A stretch of 53,656 nt of DNA from an uncultured Granulicella sp. (GTDB taxonomy: Bacteria; Acidobacteriota; Terriglobia; Terriglobales; Acidobacteriaceae), in NCBI GenBank assembly GCA_937871785.1, contig CALMON010000047.1, forward strand, positions 1-53,656, read 5' to 3'. Position 1 is the first letter of the stretch; each line of letters begins with the position of its first letter. The translations under genes were made by a program, and so were the position numbers. The notes under the pieces were generated by a model. The model was given only the letters and a program-made list of their open reading frames with translations, did not search any database and was not told the origin of the DNA. Shown here one piece after another: positions 36,974 through 44,588 of the stretch.

Positions 36974-38494
36974 TTATGCTATACGTACACGATGTCGTTG
37001 GCTGCCGTGCGGCCGCGGCCGGATATAGCAAAGGTCATCGACTCTTACGGCGGTAAGGCTCTTGGGTTTGGTGCCGTTCCAGAGCGTAGTGACCGTGATC
37101 AAAGCCTCAAAGCACACCTCATCGAGCCTTCCCGGAACCTCGCGGCGCAGCTCAGTCAGAATGTCGGCAACAGGAGCTGCCTTACGGTAGGGGCGGTCTT
37201 CGGCAAGCGCGGCAAAGCAGTCCGCCACGCCGATGATGCGCGACTCCAGCCGCAGCGCCGCCGCCGCGAGACCCGAAGGATAGCCGCTGCCGTCCAGCTT
37301 TTCGTGGTGCTCGCCGGCGATGACGGCCAGCTCCTCGAACGATGTGATGCGCTCGAGAATGGTGCGCGTCAGAAAAGGGTGCTCCTGCACGACGCCGCGT
37401 TCGCCGGCGGTGAGAGCCCCGTTCTTGTCGAGAATCGTGTTCGGAACGCCCAGCTTCCCGAGGTCGTGCAGCAGCGCCGCTCGGCGAACAAGCAGGATGC
37501 GGTCGGCGGTGAGGCCGAGCTCGCGGGCAATCGCTTCGGCCACCTCCGCCACCCCCAAGGAGTGCCGGTAAGTGAACGGCGACTTCGCGTCGACCACATC
37601 GGCAAACGCTTCGCAGATAGTGTCGATGCGGGATTCGGTGAGCGCCGTTTCGGCAAGCTCCCTAGACCGGCCAGGGTCAAGATCGACCACGGCTCTCCGG
37701 GTGACCTCGACGGGGCACTCAGGACGGCAGTAGGTCCACAGCTTGCCATCGTGGTGCAGCGCGGCGGCGGCGCGGACGATCGCGGGGTCAAACCAGGTGC
37801 CGCTCCGTTTGCGCAGCACGTTGAGCGCGGTATCCACGCCGTCTGCCATCGCAAAGCAGTCGAGGTGCTGCGCCACGGTGCACAGGCGCGAAAGCAGGGG
37901 GATCGCTTCACCGCGCAAGCCGCTTGGGTAGCCGCTGCCATCCCAGTGCTCGTCCAGCCGGTGCACGGCTTCGGCGGCGCGTTCGCCAAGCTCCAGCTTG
38001 CGGACGATGGCGCTGCCGCGCTCGCAGCGCAGCCCGATCATCTCGCGATTGTTGCGGGTCTGCCGCAGCCCCAGCAGCAGCAGGCGGCGCAGGCGCTGCC
38101 GGCGTTTTTGCGAGGGCAGCACATGTCGCCACAGCGTCCGCAGGGTTCGGGTATCGATGCGAAACACCCGCGTCCAGTCGGCGAGTTTGGCGACGGACTT
38201 GGTGGCGCGGTCGTCTCCACCCACAAGCTGCGTCATACGCGACGCGTTGCTGGAGCAGCCGATATCTTTCAGCTGCAGGGCGTAGTACAAGGGCACCAGC
38301 AGTTCGCGATCGACGTTCATCGCTTTCGCGATTCTCATGCCAAGCAGGCAACAGCGAAGCGCGTGACCGGGAACGGCCCCTTCCGTAAGGTCGAGCGCGA
38401 AGGAAAGCGCGGAGATGATCTCCGACAGGGCCAAAGCGGGCGCAGCGGGTGATGGGGAAAGGATATCTTCGAAAGGCGACATGCGAGGGCTCAT
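36974..38494 (-). CDS. Tandem HD-GYP domain protein, first domain degenerate
   Basis: HD-GYP enzymes hydrolyse cyclic di-GMP or related dinucleotides. In this 506-residue protein the C-terminal domain (about 300-470) is intact: H311, HD at 343-344 (LLHDLGKLG), and HHEKLDGSGYP at 396-406. The N-terminal half looks like a second, decayed copy. It has LKDIGC (76-80) where HD should be, and LDEHWDGSGYP (180-190) lacking the paired histidines. The first copy may be a regulatory or dimerisation module. No signal peptide or membrane segment is seen. A short palindrome, ACGTTC-G-GAACGT, lies just before the start. Confidence 0.9.
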   Translation of the reverse strand: MSPRMSPFEDILSPSPAAPALALSEIISALSFALDLTEGAVPGHALRCCLLGMRIAKAMNVDRELLVPLYYALQLKDIGCSSNASRMTQLVGGDDRATKSVAKLADWTRVFRIDTRTLRTLWRHVLPSQKRRQRLRRLLLLGLRQTRNNREMIGLRCERGSAIVRKLELGERAAEAVHRLDEHWDGSGYPSGLRGEAIPLLSRLCTVAQHLDCFAMADGVDTALNVLRKRSGTWFDPAIVRAAAALHHDGKLWTYCRPECPVEVTRRAVVDLDPGRSRELAETALTESRIDTICEAFADVVDAKSPFTYRHSLGVAEVAEAIARELGLTADRILLVRRAALLHDLGKLGVPNTILDKNGALTAGERGVVQEHPFLTRTILERITSFEELAVIAGEHHEKLDGSGYPSGLAAAALRLESRIIGVADCFAALAEDRPYRKAAPVADILTELRREVPGRLDEVCFEALITVTTLWNGTKPKSLTAVRVDDLCYIRPRPHGSQRHRVRIA

Positions 38495-38827
38495 GGACGT
38501 TCGGAACGTTGAAGAACCAGGCCGCTGTTACACGTCCCGATTACGAAGCGATTCAGTAGGACCATCCTCAGCGGTCGCAGAAAGGTCGGCAATGACACGA
38601 AAGATAGCTATTTTGATATCGCTTGGCCAAATCCGGAAGGCGTTGTTCCGCGTGGGGGCTGGAGGCGGTCCGCTACGGGGGACGAAAAGATCGGACCCGG
38701 TGACACGGTCCGCTCCGGTTCGACGCGTCCTTGCCAGACGGTTGTGGGTGCGCGCAAGCATCTCCGCGAGAGACTCGTGGAAGGGCACCTGCTCCGCGTC
38801 GGCATGTTTGCCATGGAGATTGTCGTC
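38495..38827. other. Divergent intergenic region
   Basis: This 333-bp region lies between two divergent genes. It holds the palindrome ACGTTCGGAACGT (around 38499-38511), a possible operator for the HD-GYP gene, and an AT-rich patch near 38605-38620 (GATAGCTATTTTGATATC) that may contain promoter elements. No gene was recognised. Confidence 0.4.
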
Positions 38828-40240
38828 ATGAACCTGCTTCTCACTCGCTCCCCGTTCACTCGCTTCCGGCTTGCCCGCGTGTTGCTGGGCGGCTGTGTCG
38901 TCATGGCATCCGCGAACCTCGTCGTTCCGGCGCAGGCGCAGCGCTCGCCCGGGGGATCTTCGATGCAGGCGAAACTGGCCGCGCTCAAGCAGGCGCATGA
39001 CAGCGGCGTGCTGACCGACGACGAGTATCAGCAGAAGGTTGCCGCCCTCAGCGGCGGCCGCCATGCGGAAGCCGGCGCTGCCCCACAGAATACCCGCAGC
39101 GTCGGTGCCGACGGACACAGTTGGAAGCTGCGGCGCGTGGAACAAAGCGCTCCGCTCACCGACTGGCGCACCAACCAGACCCGCACCGTGAAGATGATGA
39201 GCATGCTTCTGCCGGAAGGGTGGACGATGCAGCCGCAGCCCGGGCCCAATTTCGGTCGGATCGACTGCAACAATACTTCCAGCCGCTTCGTGCTGAAGGC
39301 GCAAAGTGCGGACGGCTCCGTCGGCATTCTGGTGCTCCCCGCAGCCGCAAAGATGTGGTCGACTAACCAGGCCGTTCTGCAGCAGAAGCGAGCCTTCAAC
39401 CAGCAGTGGAAGACGTCGCAATGCATTCTCGAGCAGCCGAAGTCATTGAGCGCCGGCTTGCATGAGGACGCCCCCAAGATCATGACGGGAACCCAGATCG
39501 TCGGCGACATGCAACCGGTGCCGGACCTGAGCGCGCAGTTGCCGCAGATCGTCGCCGGTGCCAATCAACACCTCGCCGGCAACGGGCACATGACGGCGGA
39601 GGCAGGCCGCTTGCGCGTGACCTACAGCGCGAATGGCCGGTCGTTTGAGGCGTGGGTCGTGGCCATGAAGACGGAGCGTACCAGCCCCGCACCCGGCGGC
39701 GGACAGGTGATCATCTCGGACTACCCTCTGCTGGCGATTGAGTTCGCGCCGGCAGGGCAGCTCGACCAGAACGACAAGCTGCTGAACACGGTGCTGGCGT
39801 CTGTGGCGGTAGACCCCGACTGGACGCAGCAGGGCGAAGGCTATGTGGCCGCGATCTTCAGCAAGATCAACGGGGCGGAGCAGGAAGTCGCGCGCATCCA
39901 GGCCAACATGGCGCAGGACAACGCGCGTGCGGCGCAGCAGCAACAGCAGATCCGCAGTGGGGTACAGCAGTACCGCAGCCAGGTCATGTCAAACGTGGCG
40001 GCCAATCGGTCGGCCGCGCTCGACCACAGCTCTCAGCAGTTTGCCTTGTACATGGGCGACCAGGCTATCTACAAAGACCCTTCCAGCGGGCAGCGCGTGC
40101 AGATGTCAAGCGGCTACGACCATGTGTGGGCGTCGACGACGGGCAATAACAGCGAATACATCCTGACCGATTCCGCCTCTTACAACCCGAACGGGCAAGC
40201 GGGCAGCGCAGGCTGGACCCAGATGCAAATGGAACACTGA
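38828..40240 (+). CDS. Secreted protein with SHOCT-like segment, function unknown
   Basis: The 470-residue protein starts with a signal peptide (about 38 residues, cut after VVPAQA). Next comes a SHOCT-like segment, KLAALKQAHDSGVLTDDEYQQKVAAL, followed by roughly 350 residues that I cannot assign. A Gln-rich coil (IQANMAQDNARAAQQQQQI) lies near residues 355-385. The C-terminal part contains a repeated aromatic segment (GYDHVWASTTGNNSEYILTDSASYNPN) resembling some acidobacterial and other envelope proteins. The ATG at 38828 is preceded by GGAG. A longer frame from 38744 is unlikely because it would bury the signal peptide. Confidence 0.75.
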   Translation: MNLLLTRSPFTRFRLARVLLGGCVVMASANLVVPAQAQRSPGGSSMQAKLAALKQAHDSGVLTDDEYQQKVAALSGGRHAEAGAAPQNTRSVGADGHSWKLRRVEQSAPLTDWRTNQTRTVKMMSMLLPEGWTMQPQPGPNFGRIDCNNTSSRFVLKAQSADGSVGILVLPAAAKMWSTNQAVLQQKRAFNQQWKTSQCILEQPKSLSAGLHEDAPKIMTGTQIVGDMQPVPDLSAQLPQIVAGANQHLAGNGHMTAEAGRLRVTYSANGRSFEAWVVAMKTERTSPAPGGGQVIISDYPLLAIEFAPAGQLDQNDKLLNTVLASVAVDPDWTQQGEGYVAAIFSKINGAEQEVARIQANMAQDNARAAQQQQQIRSGVQQYRSQVMSNVAANRSAALDHSSQQFALYMGDQAIYKDPSSGQRVQMSSGYDHVWASTTGNNSEYILTDSASYNPNGQAGSAGWTQMQMEH

Positions 40241-40251
40241 CGCTGGCCAAG

Positions 40252-40533
40252 CTAGGAAGCGATTTTCTCTCGCCGGTCCTTCTTTTCCACGTAAACAAGT
40301 TCGTACTGGCTGTCGCCGGAGTGGGCAAGCGACAGTCCCATAAGGTCGAACTGCGCGAAGAAATTTTCCCAGGAGATTTCTCGGATTTCCGGCTGATTGG
40401 CTGGTAGATCTCCGAAAAAAAAGCGCAATACAGCGGGCTCGCTGTCAAACGTGAATGGGGAGATCTCGGCAGGTTTTGCGTTGTGCTTCGCAGCCCAACG
40501 ACGAATATCTGCGTGATCTTGAGTGGGCTGCAT
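40252..40533 (-). CDS. Small conserved-looking cytosolic protein
   Basis: This 93-residue protein begins MQPTQDHADIRRWAAKHNA, with GGGAGA 8-10 nt upstream. It has a compact acidic-aromatic core (ISWENFFAQFDLMGLSLAH). Small proteins of this plan (an ADIRRWA start, an ISWEEFF middle, and an acidic or basic end) are widespread, but I know no function. It lies alone, convergent with the secreted SHOCT-like gene, with 11 bp between the stops. Confidence 0.75.
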   Translation of the reverse strand: MQPTQDHADIRRWAAKHNAKPAEISPFTFDSEPAVLRFFFGDLPANQPEIREISWENFFAQFDLMGLSLAHSGDSQYELVYVEKKDRREKIAS

Positions 40534-40588
40534 GCTATGTCTCCCTGCCAGGTGCAATGGTTGTCCGATGCCCTTAGGAACGCACAGT

Positions 40589-40619
40589 TTGCACGGGGAG
40601 CTTCCGGTGCTCGTAGAAT
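40589..40619 (+). promoter_or_regulatory. Promoter candidate for the 59-residue secreted peptide
   Basis: TTGCAC (40589-40594), a 19-nt spacer and TAGAAT (40614-40619) lie 36 nt before the TTG start. The spacer is longer than ideal. Confidence 0.4.
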
Positions 40620-40655
40620 AAAGTCAGCACCGCACTCCACGGCCGAGGGCCTCCA

Positions 40656-40835
40656 TTGAAGACACGATTTGCTTTAGCACTTATTGTGGTTCTTTCCAGC
40701 GTTGGCGCAGCCCGGGCGCAGGGCGGCTGTGATAATACGTGTACCCCCTGCACCAACTCGCCGGAGTGCCCAACGGCCGTGCTGGCCGGGGTAGGCACTG
40801 TAGGCGTAGCCATCGCGCGGCGACTGCGCAGGTAG
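40656..40835 (+). CDS. Small secreted peptide with PEP-CTERM-like tail
   Basis: The frame opens at a TTG (40656) and encodes 59 residues. It has a signal peptide (MKTRFALALIVVLSSVGAARAQ when read with Met), a Cys-rich centre with four cysteines (GGCDNTCTPCTNSPEC), then a hydrophobic stretch (PTAVLAGVGTVGVAIA) and a basic end (RRLRR). The tail resembles PEP-CTERM sorting signals, but the PEP box reads PECP. GAGGG lies about 7 nt upstream. The compact tripartite structure argues for a real gene. Its role is unknown. Confidence 0.6.
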   Translation: MKTRFALALIVVLSSVGAARAQGGCDNTCTPCTNSPECPTAVLAGVGTVGVAIARRLRR

Positions 40836-40847
40836 CCGCGCGAAGGC

Positions 40848-42197
40848 TTACAGGCCGATTTCCTGCCGAATCGCGCTCGCGATCGCCTCAGCGTGGTGCC
40901 GCATGGCCGACTCGCTTTCGGCTTCAATCATGACGCGAGCCAGCGCCTCGGTACCGGAATAGCGGATTACCACGCGGCCAGTATTGCGAAGCTCGTCTTC
41001 CGCCGCGCGGATCGCCGCCGCCACCGCCGGTATTCCATCGAGCGGCTTCTTTTCCCGCACCTTGACGTTCAGGATCACCTGCGGGTAGTTCTGCAGGTCG
41101 GCGATCAGTTGCCCCAGCGTTTTGCCGCTGCGATGCACCACATCGAGCACAACCAGCGCCGTCAGCAGCCCGTCGCCCGTCGTGGCCAGGGCCGGAAAGA
41201 GAATGTGACCGGACTGCTCGCCGCCCAGCGAGGCTCCCGATTTGTTCATTTCCTCAAGCACGTACTTGTCGCCCACAGGAGCGCGCAACATGCGGATGCC
41301 CGACCGTCCGAACGCCGCTTCGAGGCCCATGTTGGACATCGTGGTGGCGACGACGGTGTCGGCATGCAGCAGGCCCCGCGCCTGCAGGTCGCGGGCGCAG
41401 GCCAGCATTACCGCATCACCGTTCACAACGTGGCCGTGCTCGTCGGCAAACAGCGCGCGGTCGGCGTCGCCGTCAAAGGTGAACCCCATGGAGGCGCCAT
41501 GCGTTTTAACTTCGTCTGCCACGATCTCCGGGTGCAACGCACCGCAGTTCGCGTTGATGTTGCGGCCGTTCGGTGCGGCGTGGGTGACCGCGACCGTGCC
41601 CTTCAGCCCGGCAAAGAGCTCCGGTGCCAGAACGCTTGCGGCACCGTTTGCGCAGTCGATGACAACGGTCCGGTTGTCGAGCGACACATCGGGAACCGCA
41701 GCAAGCAGAAAGCGGATGTACTCCGCCGCATAAGAATCGGTCACCGCGACAGGTTCGTACTCGCCATTGCCGTCGGCGCCTTCCGTTCCTTGCGACTGCA
41801 GCACCGCCTCGATCCGCTGTTCCATGTCCAACTCGACATCGTCCGGCAGCTTAAAGCCGTTGCCTCCGAAGATCTTGATGCCGTTGTCCTGCCACGGGTT
41901 ATGCGAGGCGGAAATGACCACGCCCGCGCTGAAACCATGTTTGCGAGCAAGATACGCGACCGCCGGCGTCGTGATGATCCCGGCACTTTCCACCTCCGCA
42001 CCTCCGGCTCGTAAACCGGCGGCCAGCGTCGCGGCGATCCACGGCCCGCTTTCGCGCGTGTCCATGCCCATCAGCACGCGTGCCTTGTTGCCGAGCGATT
42101 GCGCAAGCGCCTGCCCGACGGCGTAGATGGTGCGTTTGTCGAGAGGTGTTTCACCGGCAACGGCCCGTATGCCGTCGGTCCCAAACATCTTGCGCAT
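40848..42197 (-). CDS. glmM: Phosphoglucosamine mutase
   Basis: GlmM converts glucosamine-6-phosphate to glucosamine-1-phosphate for peptidoglycan and LPS precursors. The 449-residue protein begins MRKMFGTDGIRAVAGE. It has the active-site serine S98 in ISASHNP, the metal loop FDGDADR, the sugar-binding GGEQSGH and the phosphate-binding RYSGTEALARVM. All are as in the family, whose length is 445-460. An upstream in-frame start at 42260 would add 21 non-conserved residues. GGGGAGG lies about 12 nt before the chosen start. xseA lies upstream on the same strand. Confidence 0.96.
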   Translation of the reverse strand: MRKMFGTDGIRAVAGETPLDKRTIYAVGQALAQSLGNKARVLMGMDTRESGPWIAATLAAGLRAGGAEVESAGIITTPAVAYLARKHGFSAGVVISASHNPWQDNGIKIFGGNGFKLPDDVELDMEQRIEAVLQSQGTEGADGNGEYEPVAVTDSYAAEYIRFLLAAVPDVSLDNRTVVIDCANGAASVLAPELFAGLKGTVAVTHAAPNGRNINANCGALHPEIVADEVKTHGASMGFTFDGDADRALFADEHGHVVNGDAVMLACARDLQARGLLHADTVVATTMSNMGLEAAFGRSGIRMLRAPVGDKYVLEEMNKSGASLGGEQSGHILFPALATTGDGLLTALVVLDVVHRSGKTLGQLIADLQNYPQVILNVKVREKKPLDGIPAVAAAIRAAEDELRNTGRVVIRYSGTEALARVMIEAESESAMRHHAEAIASAIRQEIGL

Positions 42198-42302
42198 GTA
42201 CTCTACATCCTCCCCGAAGCGCCGCTGCGCCCGGTGGGGTGCGCGCGCCTCAACCAGCATAGCCGCAACGCACCGGAAATGGGTTGTGCAGGGTGAATCG
42301 GG

Positions 42303-43931
42303 CTATTCCGGCCCGGCCACGACCGCTCGCAATGACCCCTCCGCCAGGCGCGCGACGATTTCCGCGCCGGAAGCAACGCTCTGCGGCGAGCGCAACAGCC
42401 GCCCGTCGGGGCCGAACACCAGGGCATAGCCGCGCTCGAGAACGCTCAGCGGGCTCAGCGCCTCGGCGCGCGCAGACAGCCGCGCGACGCGGTCGCCGCG
42501 CTGCCCCACCAGGCTGGCAGCCGACCGCCGGAGCCTGTCATCCAGCGCGTGGAGCCGTCGCCCGGTTTCCGCCACCTGCCACTTCACATCCTGCCGACGA
42601 AGTCTGGCGTCGAGAGCTTGGAGGTGCGCCGAGCGGGTCGCCCGCAGCCTGTTCTGCACCGTTTGCAGACGGAACAGGAGCTCGTCGAGACGTTGTTCAC
42701 GGCGGCGCAGCCCATCGCGCACGCGGCGCAGCGCTCCTTCCGCGCTCAGGGCGGACACCCGCTGCCGAGCGTGCAGCACCTCATAACGCCCGGCGCGCAC
42801 CAGCCGTTCCGCCAGCCGTTCCACCCGCAACTCGACGCCGTGCTGTGCGGCGGTCAGGAGCTCCGCGGCGGCGGAAGGTGTCGGTGCGCACAAATCGGCG
42901 GCCGCGTCGGCGATCGTGGTGTCGGTCGCGTGGCCGATACCGGCGATCACGGGCACGCTGCAGGCGGCGATGGCGCGGGCGATCCGTTCATCGTCGAAGC
43001 CATGGAGGTCTTCCCAACTGCCGCCGCCGCGAGCCACCAGCACTACGTCCACCGAGCCGGGCCCGCTACCTGCCGCGCTGCGCTGACTGAACCAGCGCAC
43101 CCCGGCCGCCACGTCCACCGCGCAACGCGAGCCCTGCACGGACGCGGGATACACCAGCAGATTGACCGCCGCGTGCCGCCGTTTGCAGACCTTCACGATG
43201 TCGCGCAGCGCCGCCCCCTGCAGGCTGGTGACGACGCCGATGCAGCGCGGAAACGCCGGCAGCGGGCGGCTGTTCACGAAGACACCTTCCCGCTTCAAAC
43301 GCGCTTTCAACTCCTGGACGGCCGCCAGTTGCGCGCCCAGCCCGGCAAGCTCAAGCGACTCGGCGATCATCTGCATTTGGCCGCGGCTTTCGTACACGCT
43401 CACCTGCCCGCGCAGGCGGACGGCGTCGCCGTCCTTCGGCCGGAAGCGCAGCAACCCGGCTTCGCGGCGAAACAGCACCGCCGAAAGCTGGGCGGCTCCG
43501 TCTTTGAGTGTGAAGTAGCAGTGGCCGCTGCCGGCAGGCCGCCAGTTGGAGATTTCCCCCTCCACGGTCACCCGCCGATAGCGGGTTTCCACTACTCCGC
43601 GCACTTCGCGCACCAGTTCGCCTACCGTCCAAACCTTGCCTGGCTCGCGCACCGGAAGCTCCGGCTCTTGCGGCGCGGCAGCGGGGGCATGGGCGACCGG
43701 TGTCGCGGACACCCTGGGCATCGATACCGGGTCGGGTCCCTGTGCGGGAACAGCTAACGTCGGCGTCGCGGGAAGCGGCGGCGACGACGGCTCAGGCGGG
43801 AGCGCGTCGAAAAGCCCCGGCATCGGAGCACGCGCGGTTCTTCTGGCTTTCGAGCCCGAAACGGTTTTGCGTCTCAGAAACATGTCCGTCGACGACGGAA
43901 CGTCTTCTGCCGATCCTGTCTTGCCTGCCAT
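42303..43931 (-). CDS. xseA: Exodeoxyribonuclease VII large subunit
   Basis: XseA is the catalytic subunit of exonuclease VII, which degrades single-stranded DNA. The OB-fold starts near residue 98 (VWTVGELVREVRGVVE, then VEGEISNWRPAGSGHCYFTLKD). The nuclease core has VVLVARGGGSWEDLHGFDDERIARAI and GIGHATDTTIADAAAD. Coiled coil follows, then the C-terminal LSPLSVLERGYALVF. At 542 residues it is about 85 longer than E. coli XseA, owing to a Pro/Ala-rich N-terminal extension. The small subunit gene xseB is not in the window. A TACACT box ends 6 nt before the ATG. Confidence 0.95.
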   Translation of the reverse strand: MAGKTGSAEDVPSSTDMFLRRKTVSGSKARRTARAPMPGLFDALPPEPSSPPLPATPTLAVPAQGPDPVSMPRVSATPVAHAPAAAPQEPELPVREPGKVWTVGELVREVRGVVETRYRRVTVEGEISNWRPAGSGHCYFTLKDGAAQLSAVLFRREAGLLRFRPKDGDAVRLRGQVSVYESRGQMQMIAESLELAGLGAQLAAVQELKARLKREGVFVNSRPLPAFPRCIGVVTSLQGAALRDIVKVCKRRHAAVNLLVYPASVQGSRCAVDVAAGVRWFSQRSAAGSGPGSVDVVLVARGGGSWEDLHGFDDERIARAIAACSVPVIAGIGHATDTTIADAAADLCAPTPSAAAELLTAAQHGVELRVERLAERLVRAGRYEVLHARQRVSALSAEGALRRVRDGLRRREQRLDELLFRLQTVQNRLRATRSAHLQALDARLRRQDVKWQVAETGRRLHALDDRLRRSAASLVGQRGDRVARLSARAEALSPLSVLERGYALVFGPDGRLLRSPQSVASGAEIVARLAEGSLRAVVAGPE

Positions 43932-43937
43932 CTACAA

Positions 43938-43943
43938 AGTGTA
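43938..43943 (-). promoter_or_regulatory. -10 box (TACACT) of a probable leaderless promoter for xseA
   Basis: TACACT is followed by 6 nt and the ATG. The box overlaps one of two direct copies of ATTCAGTACA (minus strand, about 43940-43949 and 43956-43965), spaced 16 bp apart. Confidence 0.45.
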
Positions 43944-43998
43944 CTGAATGGGGAATGTACTGAATCGTGTAGGGAACCTGCCGGTGCGGCCTGCGTGC

Positions 43999-44373
43999 CT
44001 ACGCTGTCAGCAGCAGGTGCGACGCTTCGCGCAGCAACTCTTCCGGCCGGCACGGCTTGCTCATCACATTGATCGGCTTCCTGAGCCGCGAGGCCTGCTC
44101 GTTGGCCTTGGCCACGTTGCTGAAGTAGGCGGTCAGCATGAGAATTTTGCAGCCGGGCACTTGCCGGTTGAGGTCTTCGGCGAGCTCAAGGCCTGTGCGT
44201 TCAGGCATCGTAATGTCGAGCACGGTCAACTCAGGATCGTAATCGAGCGCGCAGACAAGGCCGTCCGCGGCGGAATACCGCGTTTCCGTGTCGAACCCGT
44301 TGGCCTTAAACACCAGACTCAGCGTATCCGCTACCAGCTTGTCGTCGTCGACGATCAAAACACGTTTGCCCAT
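43999..44373 (-). CDS. Single-domain response regulator
   Basis: This 124-residue protein is a stand-alone receiver domain. The key residues are all present: acidic pair D10/D11 (IVDDDK), phosphorylation site D53 (VLDITMP), T81 (MLTAY) and K106 (MSKPCRP). There is no output domain, so it should act by protein-protein contact, as in CheY- or Spo0F-like relays. The ATG at 44373 follows GAGGA with a 5-nt gap; starts at 44388 and 44385 are also in frame. No histidine kinase is nearby. It is convergent with nothing and divergent from the channel gene. Confidence 0.9.
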   Translation of the reverse strand: MGKRVLIVDDDKLVADTLSLVFKANGFDTETRYSAADGLVCALDYDPELTVLDITMPERTGLELAEDLNRQVPGCKILMLTAYFSNVAKANEQASRLRKPINVMSKPCRPEELLREASHLLLTA

Positions 44374-44520
44374 AAGTCCTCGCATCATTGGACCAGTCTC
44401 AAGGCGAAAGGAAGCAAGCTTTTTTAAGAACGGCCCGGACCAGCAGAGTTGTTAGGGATAGCGTAACGCACAACACAGTACCATGAGCGGACCCACAGGC
44501 GCAAAACTTCGAAACGATAT

Positions 44521-44540
44521 CGGAATGGGGAAACATTCCG
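44521..44540 (+). repeat. Palindrome between the response regulator and channel genes
   Basis: CGGAATG (44521-44527) pairs perfectly with CATTCCG (44534-44540). It lies 36 bp upstream of the channel gene's -10 box and could be an operator. Confidence 0.4.
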
Positions 44541-44575
44541 CTTACGGCGGCCGCAACGACATTGCAGCGGCAGAG

Positions 44576-44581
44576 TACAGT
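44576..44581 (+). promoter_or_regulatory. -10 box (TACAGT) of a probable leaderless promoter for the channel gene
   Basis: TACAGT ends 7 nt before the ATG at 44589, and no Shine-Dalgarno sequence lies between them. Confidence 0.45.
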
Positions 44582-44588
44582 AAGTTCC

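Noticed and set aside
36890-38452. 520-codon plus-strand frame over the HD-GYP gene
   Set aside because: The opposite strand has complete HD-GYP motifs, and this frame is a low-complexity shadow.
40893-42014. 373-codon plus-strand frame over glmM
   Set aside because: It is antisense to a gene with all GlmM motifs.
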